Shown in pieces: positions 1 through 7,739 of a stretch of DNA of 18,753 nucleotides. Source of the DNA: an uncultured Gammaproteobacteria bacterium (lineage in GTDB: Bacteria; Pseudomonadota; Gammaproteobacteria; Arenicellales; UBA868); the NCBI GenBank assembly GCA_913051905.1, contig CAJXBY010000037.1, positions 1 through 18,753 of the forward strand, given 5' to 3'. Under the pieces are notes generated by a model. The model was given only the letters and a program-made list of their open reading frames with translations. It had not been told where the DNA came from and made no database searches. Each line of letters begins with the position of its first letter. The stretch's first letter is position 1. Made by a program: the position numbers and the translations under genes.

Positions 1-788
1 TCGGTCACGAAGACATCGATACCGGCTGCGGCGATGGTCTGCTGGGTGAGGGCAGTGTGAAGTGCTACCTCATCGACGACACCGCCCCGCGATGTGTTGA
101 TGAGTATCGACGAGGGTTGCATGGCCTCTAGTTCGCGCGTTGAGACCAACCCGGTGGTTTCAGCGTTTAGCGGGCAGTGGAGGGTAAGAATATCGACAGC
201 CGGCAGCGCCTCATGCAGGTCGGAGACCTGCGTGCACCCTCTCGATCGAATCTGTTGAGGATCGACGTAAGGGTCATAAACGAATACGTTCATGTCGAAG
301 GCGAGTGCTCGCGATGCGACGCGGGTTCCGATTCGTCCGAATCCGACAATCAGCAAAGATTTCCCACTGATTTCAGTCGTCAAGGGTCGGTGCCGGTAGC
401 TGAAGTCACCGCGCCGGGCAGCGGCATCGTATTCGTCACCCTGCTTGGCCAAGGTGAGTATCAGGTAAAAGGTTTGTTCGGCAACCGAGATGGCATTGCC
501 GCCAACCGCAATGGCCAGGGGTATGCCTCTTGCGGTTAGTGCATCGACATCGACCGAGTTGAAGCCGACACCGTGTCTGGAAACCACTTTGAGATGCGGT
601 GCGCTGTCGATAACCGCGGCGCTGATGCGGGCCGAACGGACAAGAATTGCATGCACGTCACTGACAAGGCCTGCGAGGGTGGATTCGTCGAAGGCCTCAG
701 TGATCTCGACCGACAGGCCTTCTCGTTTCTCAAAAAGGCTCAACCCATCGGCGTGGATATTGCCCGCGACCAGTACTTTTTCGGCCAA
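1..788 (-). CDS. D-2-hydroxyacid dehydrogenase (NAD-dependent), C-terminus cut by window edge
   Basis: Member of the D-isomer-specific 2-hydroxyacid dehydrogenase family (phosphoglycerate/glyoxylate reductase-like), which interconverts a 2-hydroxy acid and a 2-oxo acid with NAD(P) in the cytosol. About 262 residues are visible. The N-terminal substrate segment carries SRHGVGFNSVD near residues 70-80. The Rossmann fold has GFGRIG (149-154) followed by an acidic residue, Asp172, at the end of beta2, which favours NAD over NADP. The substrate-binding Arg lies in NTSRGGVVDE (about 234). The catalytic Glu and His would fall beyond position 1 of the window. No ATG fits the N-terminus; I chose TTG at 788, and a second TTG at 794 is equally possible with a weak GAG ribosome site. 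It starts just after the stop of the RraA-like gene, so the two are very probably cotranscribed. The exact substrate is unknown. Confidence 0.88.
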   Translation of the reverse strand, partial: MAEKVLVAGNIHADGLSLFEKREGLSVEITEAFDESTLAGLVSDVHAILVRSARISAAVIDSAPHLKVVSRHGVGFNSVDVDALTARGIPLAIAVGGNAISVAEQTFYLILTLAKQGDEYDAAARRGDFSYRHRPLTTEISGKSLLIVGFGRIGTRVASRALAFDMNVFVYDPYVDPQQIRSRGCTQVSDLHEALPAVDILTLHCPLNAETTGLVSTRELEAMQPSSILINTSRGGVVDEVALHTALTQQTIAAAGIDVFVT

Positions 789-799
789 TGCCAAGGATC

Positions 800-1501
800 T
801 CAGGTGATGTTTGCTGACTGGCTGAACGCTTTCCGCAGCATTTCGATATCAAGATCAGGCTGGCGGGCTGCGTCTAGCAGGATGGCTTCCTTGCGGATCA
901 TCAGGTCGACCGCATCGGGTAGCAGGGCGACCGCTTCGTTCGGAACGACCACTGCGCCGTGGCGGTCTGCGTGGATCAGATCGTCATGGTCCACCACCAT
1001 GCCAAGCACCTCGACCTGATTGCCGAAATCGACGACCCGGTTGTGGATGTGACTCGGGACGACCCTTCGGGCGAGTAGCTGAAATTCAGCCGCACAATCG
1101 TCAAGGTCCCGCATAGCTCCACTGGTAACGCCGCCTACACAACCCAGGCCCTTATGGATGTTGGTTTGTACCTCGCCCCAGAACGCACCGACTCCGGAAT
1201 CGTGGTCGATATCTTCGATCACCGCGATAGTCGGATGAGGTGGTCCGGCGACGTACTCGTAATAAGCCAGGCGTCTGCTTTGCAGTTCTTCCGGGCTTTC
1301 CTGTGGGGGTGTGCGTGTCGCACAACGTACGGTACGGGCGTAGCCGATGACGGGTTTCAAGTCAGGGGCAAGGCAGACGGCCTGTTCGACAGTGAAGCCG
1401 AAACCGCGGCGCTCGGGCATGACAAGCTCCAGGGCGTTGCACACGGTGGGTGTGTCCCACTGTGTCAGAATCTCGATTTGCTGGGCAGAAGGTGTGTTCA
1501 T
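800..1501 (-). CDS. RraA-like / HMG-CHA aldolase family protein
   Basis: A 233-residue protein of the RraA/dimethylmenaquinone methyltransferase-like fold. Members are often metal-dependent 4-hydroxy-4-methyl-2-oxoglutarate (or 4-carboxy-4-hydroxy-2-oxoadipate) aldolases or oxaloacetate decarboxylases, and others are RNase E inhibitors. Visible family signatures are the WDTPTVCNAL start (15-24), GEVQTN (109-114), GGVTSGAMRDL (123-133, with Arg131-Asp132 in the substrate/metal site) and HADRHGAVVVP (177-187). The residue before Gly in VTSGAMRD is Ser, where the aldolases usually have Asp or Asn. It is flanked by RidA upstream (92 bp gap) and a 2-hydroxyacid dehydrogenase downstream, which favours a catabolic lyase over an RNase E regulator. 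I infer cleavage or decarboxylation of an oxo acid; the substrate is not determinable. Confidence 0.85.
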   Translation of the reverse strand: MNTPSAQQIEILTQWDTPTVCNALELVMPERRGFGFTVEQAVCLAPDLKPVIGYARTVRCATRTPPQESPEELQSRRLAYYEYVAGPPHPTIAVIEDIDHDSGVGAFWGEVQTNIHKGLGCVGGVTSGAMRDLDDCAAEFQLLARRVVPSHIHNRVVDFGNQVEVLGMVVDHDDLIHADRHGAVVVPNEAVALLPDAVDLMIRKEAILLDAARQPDLDIEMLRKAFSQSANIT

Positions 1502-1593
1502 AGGCTGGTGGCTATCCAGGCGGGATTAAATTGTGTTGATTAACGGCAGCGTTTGGGGGATCGGGTGTAGCGCTGTACCGCGCGCTGGACTGT

Positions 1594-1977
1594 TCAGTCG
1601 ATGACGGCTTCTGCTTCGATTTCGACTTTGAGGTTGGGTGTCACCAACGCAGAAACCTCGACCAGTGTGGATGCCGGTCGATGGTCTCCAAAGTACCTCT
1701 GCCGGATGGGGTTGATTCGGGTCCGGTCACTGACGTCGGTGAGGAACACCTGCACTTTGACGATGTGTTCGGGGCGGCCGCCTGCCGCACGCAGGGCACG
1801 GTCAAGATTGTCCATGGCAATTTGGAACTGTTCGACAACATCATCCGGTGCGCTACCATCGGGCCTCATACCCACGGTACCCGACAGCCAAATCCTGTCG
1901 CCGGCCTTGACGACATGACAATAATGACTGACCGGAGCCGGTTGGTCATCCAGCAGAAAGCGTTCGATGTTGCTCAT
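1594..1977 (-). CDS. RidA/YjgF family enamine-imine deaminase
   Basis: A 127-residue protein of the RidA (YjgF/YER057c/UK114) family. These small homotrimers hydrolyse reactive enamine/imine intermediates released by PLP enzymes or amino acid oxidases to 2-oxo acids and ammonia; some subfamilies act in specific catabolic pathways. Visible hallmarks are the WLSGTVG segment (30-36), the catalytic-type Arg in HRPASTLVEV (Arg100) and the C-terminal KVEIEAEAVI strand with the conserved Glu. Start ATG at 1977 has a GGAG site 11 nt upstream. It heads the minus-strand operon with the RraA-like and 2-hydroxyacid dehydrogenase genes and is divergent from the MFS gene. Because it sits with catabolic genes it may be a pathway-specific RidA rather than the housekeeping copy. 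Confidence 0.9.
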   Translation of the reverse strand: MSNIERFLLDDQPAPVSHYCHVVKAGDRIWLSGTVGMRPDGSAPDDVVEQFQIAMDNLDRALRAAGGRPEHIVKVQVFLTDVSDRTRINPIRQRYFGDHRPASTLVEVSALVTPNLKVEIEAEAVID

Positions 1978-2097
1978 GAAAGCGGGACTCCGTGGTGAGA
2001 ACTTGCTGGTACGCTAGCACGGCGGTGCAGTTAAAGACAAATCCAGAATGTGGAATTACGGGAAACCGAGTGAGCCGAATTACAGGCATTGCATGCA

Positions 2098-3354
2098 ATG
2101 AACCGTCCTTCAGCTGACCTAGCAGTTCAACCCGGGCGGGGAGGGTTGAGAGTGCTGTTGGCCAATCGGGAATTTCGCCTGCTCTGGCTCATTGGTGCAG
2201 CCAGCAACACGTTGCGTTGGCTTGAGATACTGGCGGTCGGCGTGGTGGTGTTCGACATGACCGAATCACCGTTCCAGGTGGCCTTCATGGTGATCCTGAG
2301 GTTTCTGCCGATGGTGGTGCTGGGCGCGGTGACCGGCGTCGTGGCCGAAAGGCTTAACCGCCGCCACTTCCTGATTGTGGCACTGGCGGTTATGGGAGCG
2401 AGTTCCTCGGGACTGGCGCTTCTTGTATACAACGATCTGCTGAATCTATGGGTCATTGCTGCGAGTGTCATTCTGAACGGGTTGTTCTGGACGGTGGATA
2501 ACCCCGTTCGGCGAACACTACTCGGCGAGGCGGTGCGGCCGGACCAGATCGGCATCGCCATGAGTCTGGACACTGTGACCAACAGCATGACGCGCTTTTT
2601 GGGTCCTCTGCTGGGCGGGGCTTTTCTTGCGTTCGCGGGACTGGGCGGGGTCTTTCTCCTGGGTGCGGTTCTCTACTTTGTGGCCCTGGTACTGGCGGTA
2701 TTGGTACGCACAGGTTCTTCAGTCTCAAGAGTGGTCCGGTCCAAGGGTGGCATCATTGCGTTTCTGAGCGATGGGGTCCATCTTCTGAAAACCAATCGTG
2801 TGGTGGCGGGAGTGCTCGCTATCACGGTCATCTACAATGTCTGGGGGTTTCCATTCGTTTCCATGATTCCGGTGATTGGGAAAAACGGGCTGGGCCTGGG
2901 TCCGTTACATGTCGGAGTGCTGGTCAGCGCGGAGGGAGCCGGCACATTAATTGGTGCCTTGCTGGTACTGATAGCGCGGACCGGAACGCACTACCGCCGG
3001 CTGTATACTTTTGGTCTCGCCCTTTGTCTTGTCATGGCATTAGCCTATTCGCAGTCCGGGTCGGTCGTCTCTTCGGGGGTGTTCCTGGCGCTAGAGGGTA
3101 TCGGCGCGGGATTCTTTGCGGCCATGCAGGCGGCGCTGATTCTGCTCAATACGCCACCGGCTCTGCATAGCCGGGTAATGGGACTGCTGTCGGTCTGTGT
3201 GGGCCTTTGTACGGTCGGGTTTCTGCACATCGGGCTGCTTGCTGACTGGGTGGGGGCGCAGAACGCGGTAGCGATCAGTGCCTGTGAGGGCTTATTGGTC
3301 CTGTTGCTGGTCTGCTGGATCTGGCCAGAGATCACCCGACGTCAGCCGGTGTGA
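2098..3354 (+). CDS. MFS transporter, MFS_3 / EntS-like type
   Basis: A 418-residue major facilitator superfamily protein resembling the MFS_3 group (enterobactin exporter EntS and relatives). It starts with a cytoplasmic segment, LLANREFRLLW, that leads into the first helix, as is typical of this group. About 12 hydrophobic segments can be counted. The loop 2-3 motif is GVVAERLNRRHFL, followed later by FWTVDNPVRRTLL and the charged central loop between the two six-helix halves. Substrate is unknown; efflux or export is the usual role. I chose ATG 2098 because an AGG lies about 11 nt upstream; an in-frame TTG at 2089 is the alternative. It is the first gene of a plus-strand operon, 22 bp before the DHA2 permease. 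Confidence 0.85.
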   Translation: MNRPSADLAVQPGRGGLRVLLANREFRLLWLIGAASNTLRWLEILAVGVVVFDMTESPFQVAFMVILRFLPMVVLGAVTGVVAERLNRRHFLIVALAVMGASSSGLALLVYNDLLNLWVIAASVILNGLFWTVDNPVRRTLLGEAVRPDQIGIAMSLDTVTNSMTRFLGPLLGGAFLAFAGLGGVFLLGAVLYFVALVLAVLVRTGSSVSRVVRSKGGIIAFLSDGVHLLKTNRVVAGVLAITVIYNVWGFPFVSMIPVIGKNGLGLGPLHVGVLVSAEGAGTLIGALLVLIARTGTHYRRLYTFGLALCLVMALAYSQSGSVVSSGVFLALEGIGAGFFAAMQAALILLNTPPALHSRVMGLLSVCVGLCTVGFLHIGLLADWVGAQNAVAISACEGLLVLLLVCWIWPEITRRQPV

Positions 3355-3376
3355 CAGAAACTGCCTGAAAATATCC

Positions 3377-4939
3377 ATGGCACAAATCAGCAAACCCAAT
3401 TCAACGGTAGATCTGGACAGCGGGGCTGTGCAGCGCGGGCTGATCCTGGCCACCTGTACGGTAGTCACGGTGCTCTACGCGATGACCATCACCATCGCCA
3501 ATGTGTCGTTGCCACAGTTGCAGGGCGCGCTGTCCGCAACCCAGGACCAGATCACCTGGGTGGTGACCTTCAATATTGTTGCGACGGCTGTGGCAACACC
3601 GATGTCCGGCTGGCTGGTTGCCAGGCTGGGTCGCCGGCGGCTGCTGATCTTCAGTATCCTGGGGTTTACCGTGTCGTCTCTGCTGTGTGGGACAGCGGAC
3701 TCTCTGGGCGCTCTCGTTTTGTTTAGGATACTCCAGGGTGCGTGTGGTGCGCCTTTGGCTCCCGTCTGTCAGGCGATCGTCCAGGACACCTACCCGAAAC
3801 ACCAGCATGGGACGGTGATTGCGCTGTTTGGAATGGGTGTGATCATCGGGCCGATCATCGGTCCCGTGGCCGGAGGGTATCTCAGCGAGGCTTACAGCTG
3901 GCGCTGGGTGTTTTTCATGATCGTGCCGTTCTCCTTGCTCGCGCTGGCCGGTGTTCTGGTGTTCATTCGGGAAACAGGAGAGCGTAGTCAAGTTTCCCTC
4001 GACTGGATCGGATTCTTGAGTCTTTCAGCGGCGGTTTCCTGTCTGCAGGTTGTGCTGGACCGAGGAGAACGCGCGGACTGGTTTGCGTCCTACGAGATCA
4101 TCATTCTGACCTGTCTCGCAGTCGGCGCTCTGTATCTTTTTGTCGGCCACGTCACCACGACCGAGCGGCCGTTTCTTCGTCCTGCGCTGTTCCGCGACAG
4201 AAACTTTCTGCTGGGCGTGATCCTGATGTTTGCTTTCGGCCTTTTGAACTTCACGCCGATCACGCTCTTGCCGACAATACTGCAGAATCTCCGCGGCTAT
4301 CCGGATTCTGTTATTGGTTATGTGCTGTCTATTCGCGGCATGGGGACCTTTGCTGGGTTTATTTTCATGATCTGGGGCAGCCGACTGGATCCCAGAGTGA
4401 TGATCACTGTGGGGTTCCTGACTCAAGCTATATCAGGTTGGTACATGGGGCAGATGGATCTCAACGTCACAATGTCCGACATCTTCTGGCCCATGGTGAT
4501 CCAGGGTCTCGGCGTGGGGTTGTTATGGCCGTCCATCACGGTGGTCACATTCTCAACGCTCAGGCAGGAGTATCTCGTTGAGGGTACCGCGCTGTATCAT
4601 CTCATTCGGAATTTTGGCAGCAGTATTTACATCTCGTTAAGTGTTGCACTGGTCATGCGAACCGCCGGGCAGAACTATTCCCAAATGAGTCAATTTGTCT
4701 CGCCATTCAATGATTCGTTCCGCATGCCGTGGGTGAGCGGGCAGTGGAATATGGACACTGTTGAAGGGCTCTCCCATCTGAGCGGTGAAATCACCCGGCA
4801 GGCAGCGATGATCGGTTACCTGAATTCGTTTCAGTTGTTCTCAGTAACCGCTGTGCTGGCATTGCCGCTGATTCTCTTGATCCGCTGGCAAAGGCCCGAC
4901 ACCGCTTCACAGGAAACGGACAAGGAGGAAAAACGTTGA
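3377..4939 (+). CDS. DHA2 family MFS drug efflux permease (EmrB/QacA-like)
   Basis: A 520-residue inner-membrane proton antiporter of the 14-helix DHA2 family. Visible signatures include LYAMTITIANVSLPQLQ in helix 1, the motif A loop GWLVARLGRRRLLI, the arginine segment FRILQGACGAP in helix 4 and the antiporter motif C region GVIIGPIIGPVAGGYLSEAYSWRW in helix 5. In Gram-negatives such proteins pair with an EmrA-type membrane fusion protein and an outer membrane channel to expel hydrophobic or weak-acid toxins. The EmrA-like partner is at 6054-7202 on the opposite strand. ATG 3377 gives the normal N-terminus; upstream in-frame codons overlap the preceding gene. Its stop TGA shares bases with the TTG start of the next gene. 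Confidence 0.9.
   Translation: MAQISKPNSTVDLDSGAVQRGLILATCTVVTVLYAMTITIANVSLPQLQGALSATQDQITWVVTFNIVATAVATPMSGWLVARLGRRRLLIFSILGFTVSSLLCGTADSLGALVLFRILQGACGAPLAPVCQAIVQDTYPKHQHGTVIALFGMGVIIGPIIGPVAGGYLSEAYSWRWVFFMIVPFSLLALAGVLVFIRETGERSQVSLDWIGFLSLSAAVSCLQVVLDRGERADWFASYEIIILTCLAVGALYLFVGHVTTTERPFLRPALFRDRNFLLGVILMFAFGLLNFTPITLLPTILQNLRGYPDSVIGYVLSIRGMGTFAGFIFMIWGSRLDPRVMITVGFLTQAISGWYMGQMDLNVTMSDIFWPMVIQGLGVGLLWPSITVVTFSTLRQEYLVEGTALYHLIRNFGSSIYISLSVALVMRTAGQNYSQMSQFVSPFNDSFRMPWVSGQWNMDTVEGLSHLSGEITRQAAMIGYLNSFQLFSVTAVLALPLILLIRWQRPDTASQETDKEEKR
4922..4928 (+). promoter_or_regulatory. Shine-Dalgarno AAGGAGG fixing a TTG start
   Basis: A full AAGGAGG lies at the 3' end of the DHA2 permease gene, 7 nt before TTG 4936. 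The permease stop overlaps that TTG (TTGA), so translation of the two genes is probably coupled. This site decides the otherwise unlikely TTG start of the enolase-superfamily enzyme. Confidence 0.85.
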
Positions 4940-6030
4940 AGATAGTGGACGTGCTGGTCGAGCAATTCCGAGTGCCCTTGCCGGTAACCCTGTCGGACGC
5001 AACCCACGGGGAGATGACTCATTTCGGTCTGGTTACCGTGCGTGTCGTGGATGAGCAGGGACGGGAGGGCCTCGGCTATACCTACACGGTGCACGGAATC
5101 GGAGGCTCGGCCATTCATGCCTTGATCAGAGATGATCTTGGGCCTTTTCTGCTCGCGAGTGACCTCGAGTCCCTGGATGAATTCTGGGAGTCGATGTGGT
5201 GGCAGATCCACTTCGTCGGCCGGGGCGGGATCGGGGCGTTTGCAATGGCCGCGATCGACATCGCGCTGTGGGATCTGAAGGCCAGATCCGCCGGTCAGCC
5301 ATTGTGGCGATTTCTCGGCGGTACTAAACGCCAGGTGCAGACCTACGCCGGCGGTATCGACCTGGATTTCTCTATTGATGAACTGATCGCCCAGAGCGAA
5401 CGTTTTCTCTCTCAGGGCTTCAGGGCCATCAAAATGAAGGTTGGTCGGGCGGTTCTGGATGAGGACGTTTCTCGGGTGCGGGCGATGCGTGAATGTCTCG
5501 GGTCTGAGTTTCCATTGATGGTTGATGCCAACATGCGCTGGACGGCAGACGCGGCGGAACAAGCGGCCAGAGCCCTGGCACCCATGAGCCTTTTCTGGCT
5601 CGAGGAACCGACCATCCCGGATGACGTCGAAGGGCATGCCCGTGTCGCGCGTGTCGGTGGGATACCGATCGCAAGCGGCGAAAACCTGCACAGCGTTTAC
5701 GAGTTCGAGGAGTTGATCAAACGCGGTGGTGTGACCTACCCTGAGCCCGATGCCGCCACGTTGGGCGGGATCACACCGTGGCTCAAGGTGGCCGGCCTGG
5801 CCGAATCATCCGGTCTTCAGGTGACCTCTCACGGTGTTCACGACATTCATGTCCACCTGCTGGCTGCGGTCAGCAATGCGTCCTATCTCGAGGTGCACGG
5901 ATTTGGTTTGGAGCGGTTCATCGCCGAACCACTGGTCCTGGAAGACGGCGTGGCGCTGGCGCCCGAACGCGATGGTCACGGCGTGAGCCTTGATTTTGCG
6001 GCGTTGGCGCCGTACCGGGTGTCAAACTAA
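4936..6030 (+). CDS. Mandelate racemase / muconate lactonizing enzyme family (enolase superfamily)
   Basis: A 364-residue Mg-dependent enolase-superfamily enzyme with the N-terminal capping domain and TIM barrel. The mandelate racemase-type residue set is complete: KMK (Lys166, Lys168), Mg ligands Asp197 (VDAN), Glu223 (WLEEP) and Glu249 (SGEN), the Asp272-His299 dyad (PDAATLGG and TSHG) and Glu319. This places it in the MR subgroup, which abstracts the proton alpha to a carboxylate and racemizes, epimerizes or dehydrates acid-sugar or hydroxy-acid substrates. The TTG start is supported by the AAGGAGG at 4922-4928 and the overlap with the permease stop. It is the last gene of the MFS-DHA2 operon, an unusual position for such an enzyme. 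Acid-sugar dehydratase is the likeliest role, but the substrate cannot be read. Confidence 0.9.
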   Translation: MKIVDVLVEQFRVPLPVTLSDATHGEMTHFGLVTVRVVDEQGREGLGYTYTVHGIGGSAIHALIRDDLGPFLLASDLESLDEFWESMWWQIHFVGRGGIGAFAMAAIDIALWDLKARSAGQPLWRFLGGTKRQVQTYAGGIDLDFSIDELIAQSERFLSQGFRAIKMKVGRAVLDEDVSRVRAMRECLGSEFPLMVDANMRWTADAAEQAARALAPMSLFWLEEPTIPDDVEGHARVARVGGIPIASGENLHSVYEFEELIKRGGVTYPEPDAATLGGITPWLKVAGLAESSGLQVTSHGVHDIHVHLLAAVSNASYLEVHGFGLERFIAEPLVLEDGVALAPERDGHGVSLDFAALAPYRVSN

Positions 6031-6053
6031 CGGGCAGCGCGACCTCTACCGGG

Positions 6054-7202
6054 TCAGTTCGTGGCGGGTCCTGCCCAGGCCAATGCTTTTTGTCCGATGC
6101 CGCGAATCATACCCAGGACATCCCGGTCGCCGACGACGTCACGCATCTGGCTCGACAGCTGTCTTTCACGGCGTGTGTCTATACGCACGGTCACCGTCAT
6201 GCCTGCCCTCAGGCGGTGCAGAGGATCGTTATTGTCGATCTGGAGACGGATCGGTACACGCTGTACGACCTTGACCCAGTTACCGCTGGCGTTCTGTGGG
6301 GGTAATACCGAGAATTCGGCGCCGGTGGCAGGGGCGATGCTGGCGACGGTCGTTTCCCAGGTCCTGTCCGGGTAGGCATCAGCCACGACGCTCGCCAGCT
6401 GGCCTGTATGGATATGGGTCAGCTGGGTCTCCTTGAGGTTGGCTTCGACCCATACGGGATCGTCTTGGATCAGGCTGAAGACCGGCTTACCGGCCTGGGC
6501 GTATTCCCCGACCTGTAGTTTCATATTGCTGACCACACCTGATGCCGGGGCCCGCAAGGTGGTGCCGGCGAGGTCTACAGCGGCCTGTTCGTGAATCGAT
6601 TGTGCCGCAAGATATCGCGGATGCTGTTCAACTGGGAGGGCAGCATCACCGCCCAGGGCAGCCAGGACTTTCTGCACGCGCTGCTGGTTGATCTGCACCT
6701 GCTTTTTCGAGAGCTGCAGTGCATGGTAGGCCTCGTCATACTGTTCTTCGATACCGAGGCCCTGATTCCTCAGCTTTTTCTGACGCTCCAGGCGGCGTTT
6801 GAAATGCTTGACCTTCTCGTTGGCTTGCTCTGTCTGAACCTCGGCCTCACGGTAGTCGGCCCGTAGCGAGTTCAATTCGGTCCCGATCACATCCATTCTC
6901 GCCCTCGTTCTCGCAAGTTCGATCTCGTAGGGACGGGCATCGAGTTTTAGCAGCACCTGGTCCAGGGCTACGGGCTGGTTGTCTTCGATCCCGACCATGG
7001 TCACCCGACCGGAGATCTCGGGACTGATGATGATCACGTTCGCCTTGACGTAGGCGTTCTCGGTGGTGACATAGCGGCCACCTGCCGCATAAAGGTAAAG
7101 CCCGACGCAAAGCATCACAAGGGGAATCATCACGAGCAGTACCGAGCGAAGCAGAATCCGTCTGCTGGGCCAGAACCGTTTTGACAGGTCGGTCACTTGC
7201 AT
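6054..7202 (-). CDS. EmrA-like HlyD family membrane fusion protein
   Basis: A 382-residue periplasmic adaptor of tripartite efflux pumps. It has a basic N-terminus, one transmembrane helix (about 17-41), the strand YVTTENAYVKANVIIISPEISG, a lipoyl half-motif, a long alpha-hairpin coiled coil (about 95-185, rich in Glu, Lys, Arg and Gln), then the second lipoyl half (LRAPASGVVSN) and a beta-barrel. The segment GAEFSVLPPQNASGNWVKV is characteristic of EmrA. Its ATG (7202) overlaps the MarR stop as TGATG; a GTG one codon earlier is possible. It converges with the racemase-family gene, leaving 23 bp between them. The cognate permease is probably the DHA2 gene at 3377-4939, so pump halves lie in opposed operons. 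No outer membrane factor is present in the window. Confidence 0.92.
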   Translation of the reverse strand: MQVTDLSKRFWPSRRILLRSVLLVMIPLVMLCVGLYLYAAGGRYVTTENAYVKANVIIISPEISGRVTMVGIEDNQPVALDQVLLKLDARPYEIELARTRARMDVIGTELNSLRADYREAEVQTEQANEKVKHFKRRLERQKKLRNQGLGIEEQYDEAYHALQLSKKQVQINQQRVQKVLAALGGDAALPVEQHPRYLAAQSIHEQAAVDLAGTTLRAPASGVVSNMKLQVGEYAQAGKPVFSLIQDDPVWVEANLKETQLTHIHTGQLASVVADAYPDRTWETTVASIAPATGAEFSVLPPQNASGNWVKVVQRVPIRLQIDNNDPLHRLRAGMTVTVRIDTRRERQLSSQMRDVVGDRDVLGMIRGIGQKALAWAGPATN

Positions 7203-7678
7203 CACCCCCGGTTTCGGGATCTGGGTTGTGATTCGCCGTTGACTTGAAGCGACAGCAGATTGGCTTTGATATCGATCAGAGTGTCCACGAATTGCTCACG
7301 CTGTTTATGGCTGAGGCCGTCCAGCGCATCGCTGCGGAAATCGGCAGCAATGCGCCGGAGCGATCTCATTGCAGGCTTTACTTCCTCGGTCAGATAGACT
7401 CGTTTGCTCCGTCGGTCTGCCGGGTCGGCTTCCCGTCGCAGCCAGCCTTTGTCTTCAAGGCGGTCGATCAACCGGCCGAGGGTAGGTTTTTCGATTTCGA
7501 GTATGTCGGCCAGTTCAGACTGGTTTAGGCCATCCCTACGGTATAAATGTGTCAGTACCCACCACTGTGAGCGGGTCAGGCCTATCGATTTGGCCCGCCG
7601 GTCGAACGTGGTACGAAGAAGTCGGGCGACATCGTTCAGGATGAAGCCGAAGTTCCGCTCAAGATTTTCTTCTACCAT
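7202..7678 (-). CDS. MarR family transcriptional regulator
   Basis: A 158-residue winged-helix repressor of the MarR family, which dimerizes and loses DNA binding when small aromatic or acidic ligands bind. Visible features: N-terminal dimerization helix (1-25), the segment LTRSQWWVLTHL (34-45), HTH around LNQSELADILEIEKPTLGRLI (51-71) and the wing signature DPADRRSKRVYLT (85-97). It is translationally coupled to the EmrA-like gene and divergent from the SDR at 7740, with palindromes in the 61-bp gap, so it probably represses both directions. No Shine-Dalgarno precedes its ATG, and the best -10 (TAAATT, 7690-7685) would put transcription start at or next to the start codon, so a leaderless message is possible. 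Confidence 0.92.
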   Translation of the reverse strand: MVEENLERNFGFILNDVARLLRTTFDRRAKSIGLTRSQWWVLTHLYRRDGLNQSELADILEIEKPTLGRLIDRLEDKGWLRREADPADRRSKRVYLTEEVKPAMRSLRRIAADFRSDALDGLSHKQREQFVDTLIDIKANLLSLQVNGESQPRSRNRG

Positions 7679-7739
7679 TAGATCAATTTAATGTCCTAGC
7701 TTATAATAAGCAAGTCTATTGTAACTGAGGTTACTATCT
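7679..7739. promoter_or_regulatory. Divergent promoter with MarR-type palindromic operator
   Basis: This 61-bp gap separates marR (minus) from the SDR (plus). At 7699-7711 lies the perfect inverted repeat GCTTATAATAAGC, extendable to 17 bp with one mismatched pair. It contains a consensus TATAAT (7702-7707) for the plus-strand promoter; the -35 is weak (TAGATC, 7679-7684, 17 bp spacing). On the minus strand TTGCTT (7713-7708) and TAAATT (7690-7685) are 17 bp apart. A second inverted repeat, GTAAC-4-GTTAC (7721-7734), covers the GAGG ribosome site of the SDR. MarR proteins typically bind such palindromes over -10/-35 elements; that this one does is inference. Confidence 0.65.

Noticed and set aside
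2053..2083. Direct repeat GAATTAC (2053-2059 and 2077-2083) in the ridA/MFS divergent gap
   Set aside because: A 7-bp repeat in about 120 bp is expected fairly often by chance; 24-bp spacing is compatible with a regulator site but not enough alone.
4831..5691. 286-codon minus-strand frame opposite the racemase-family gene
   Set aside because: Low-complexity-like composition, no recognisable motif, and fully covered by a well-supported enolase-superfamily gene on the other strand.
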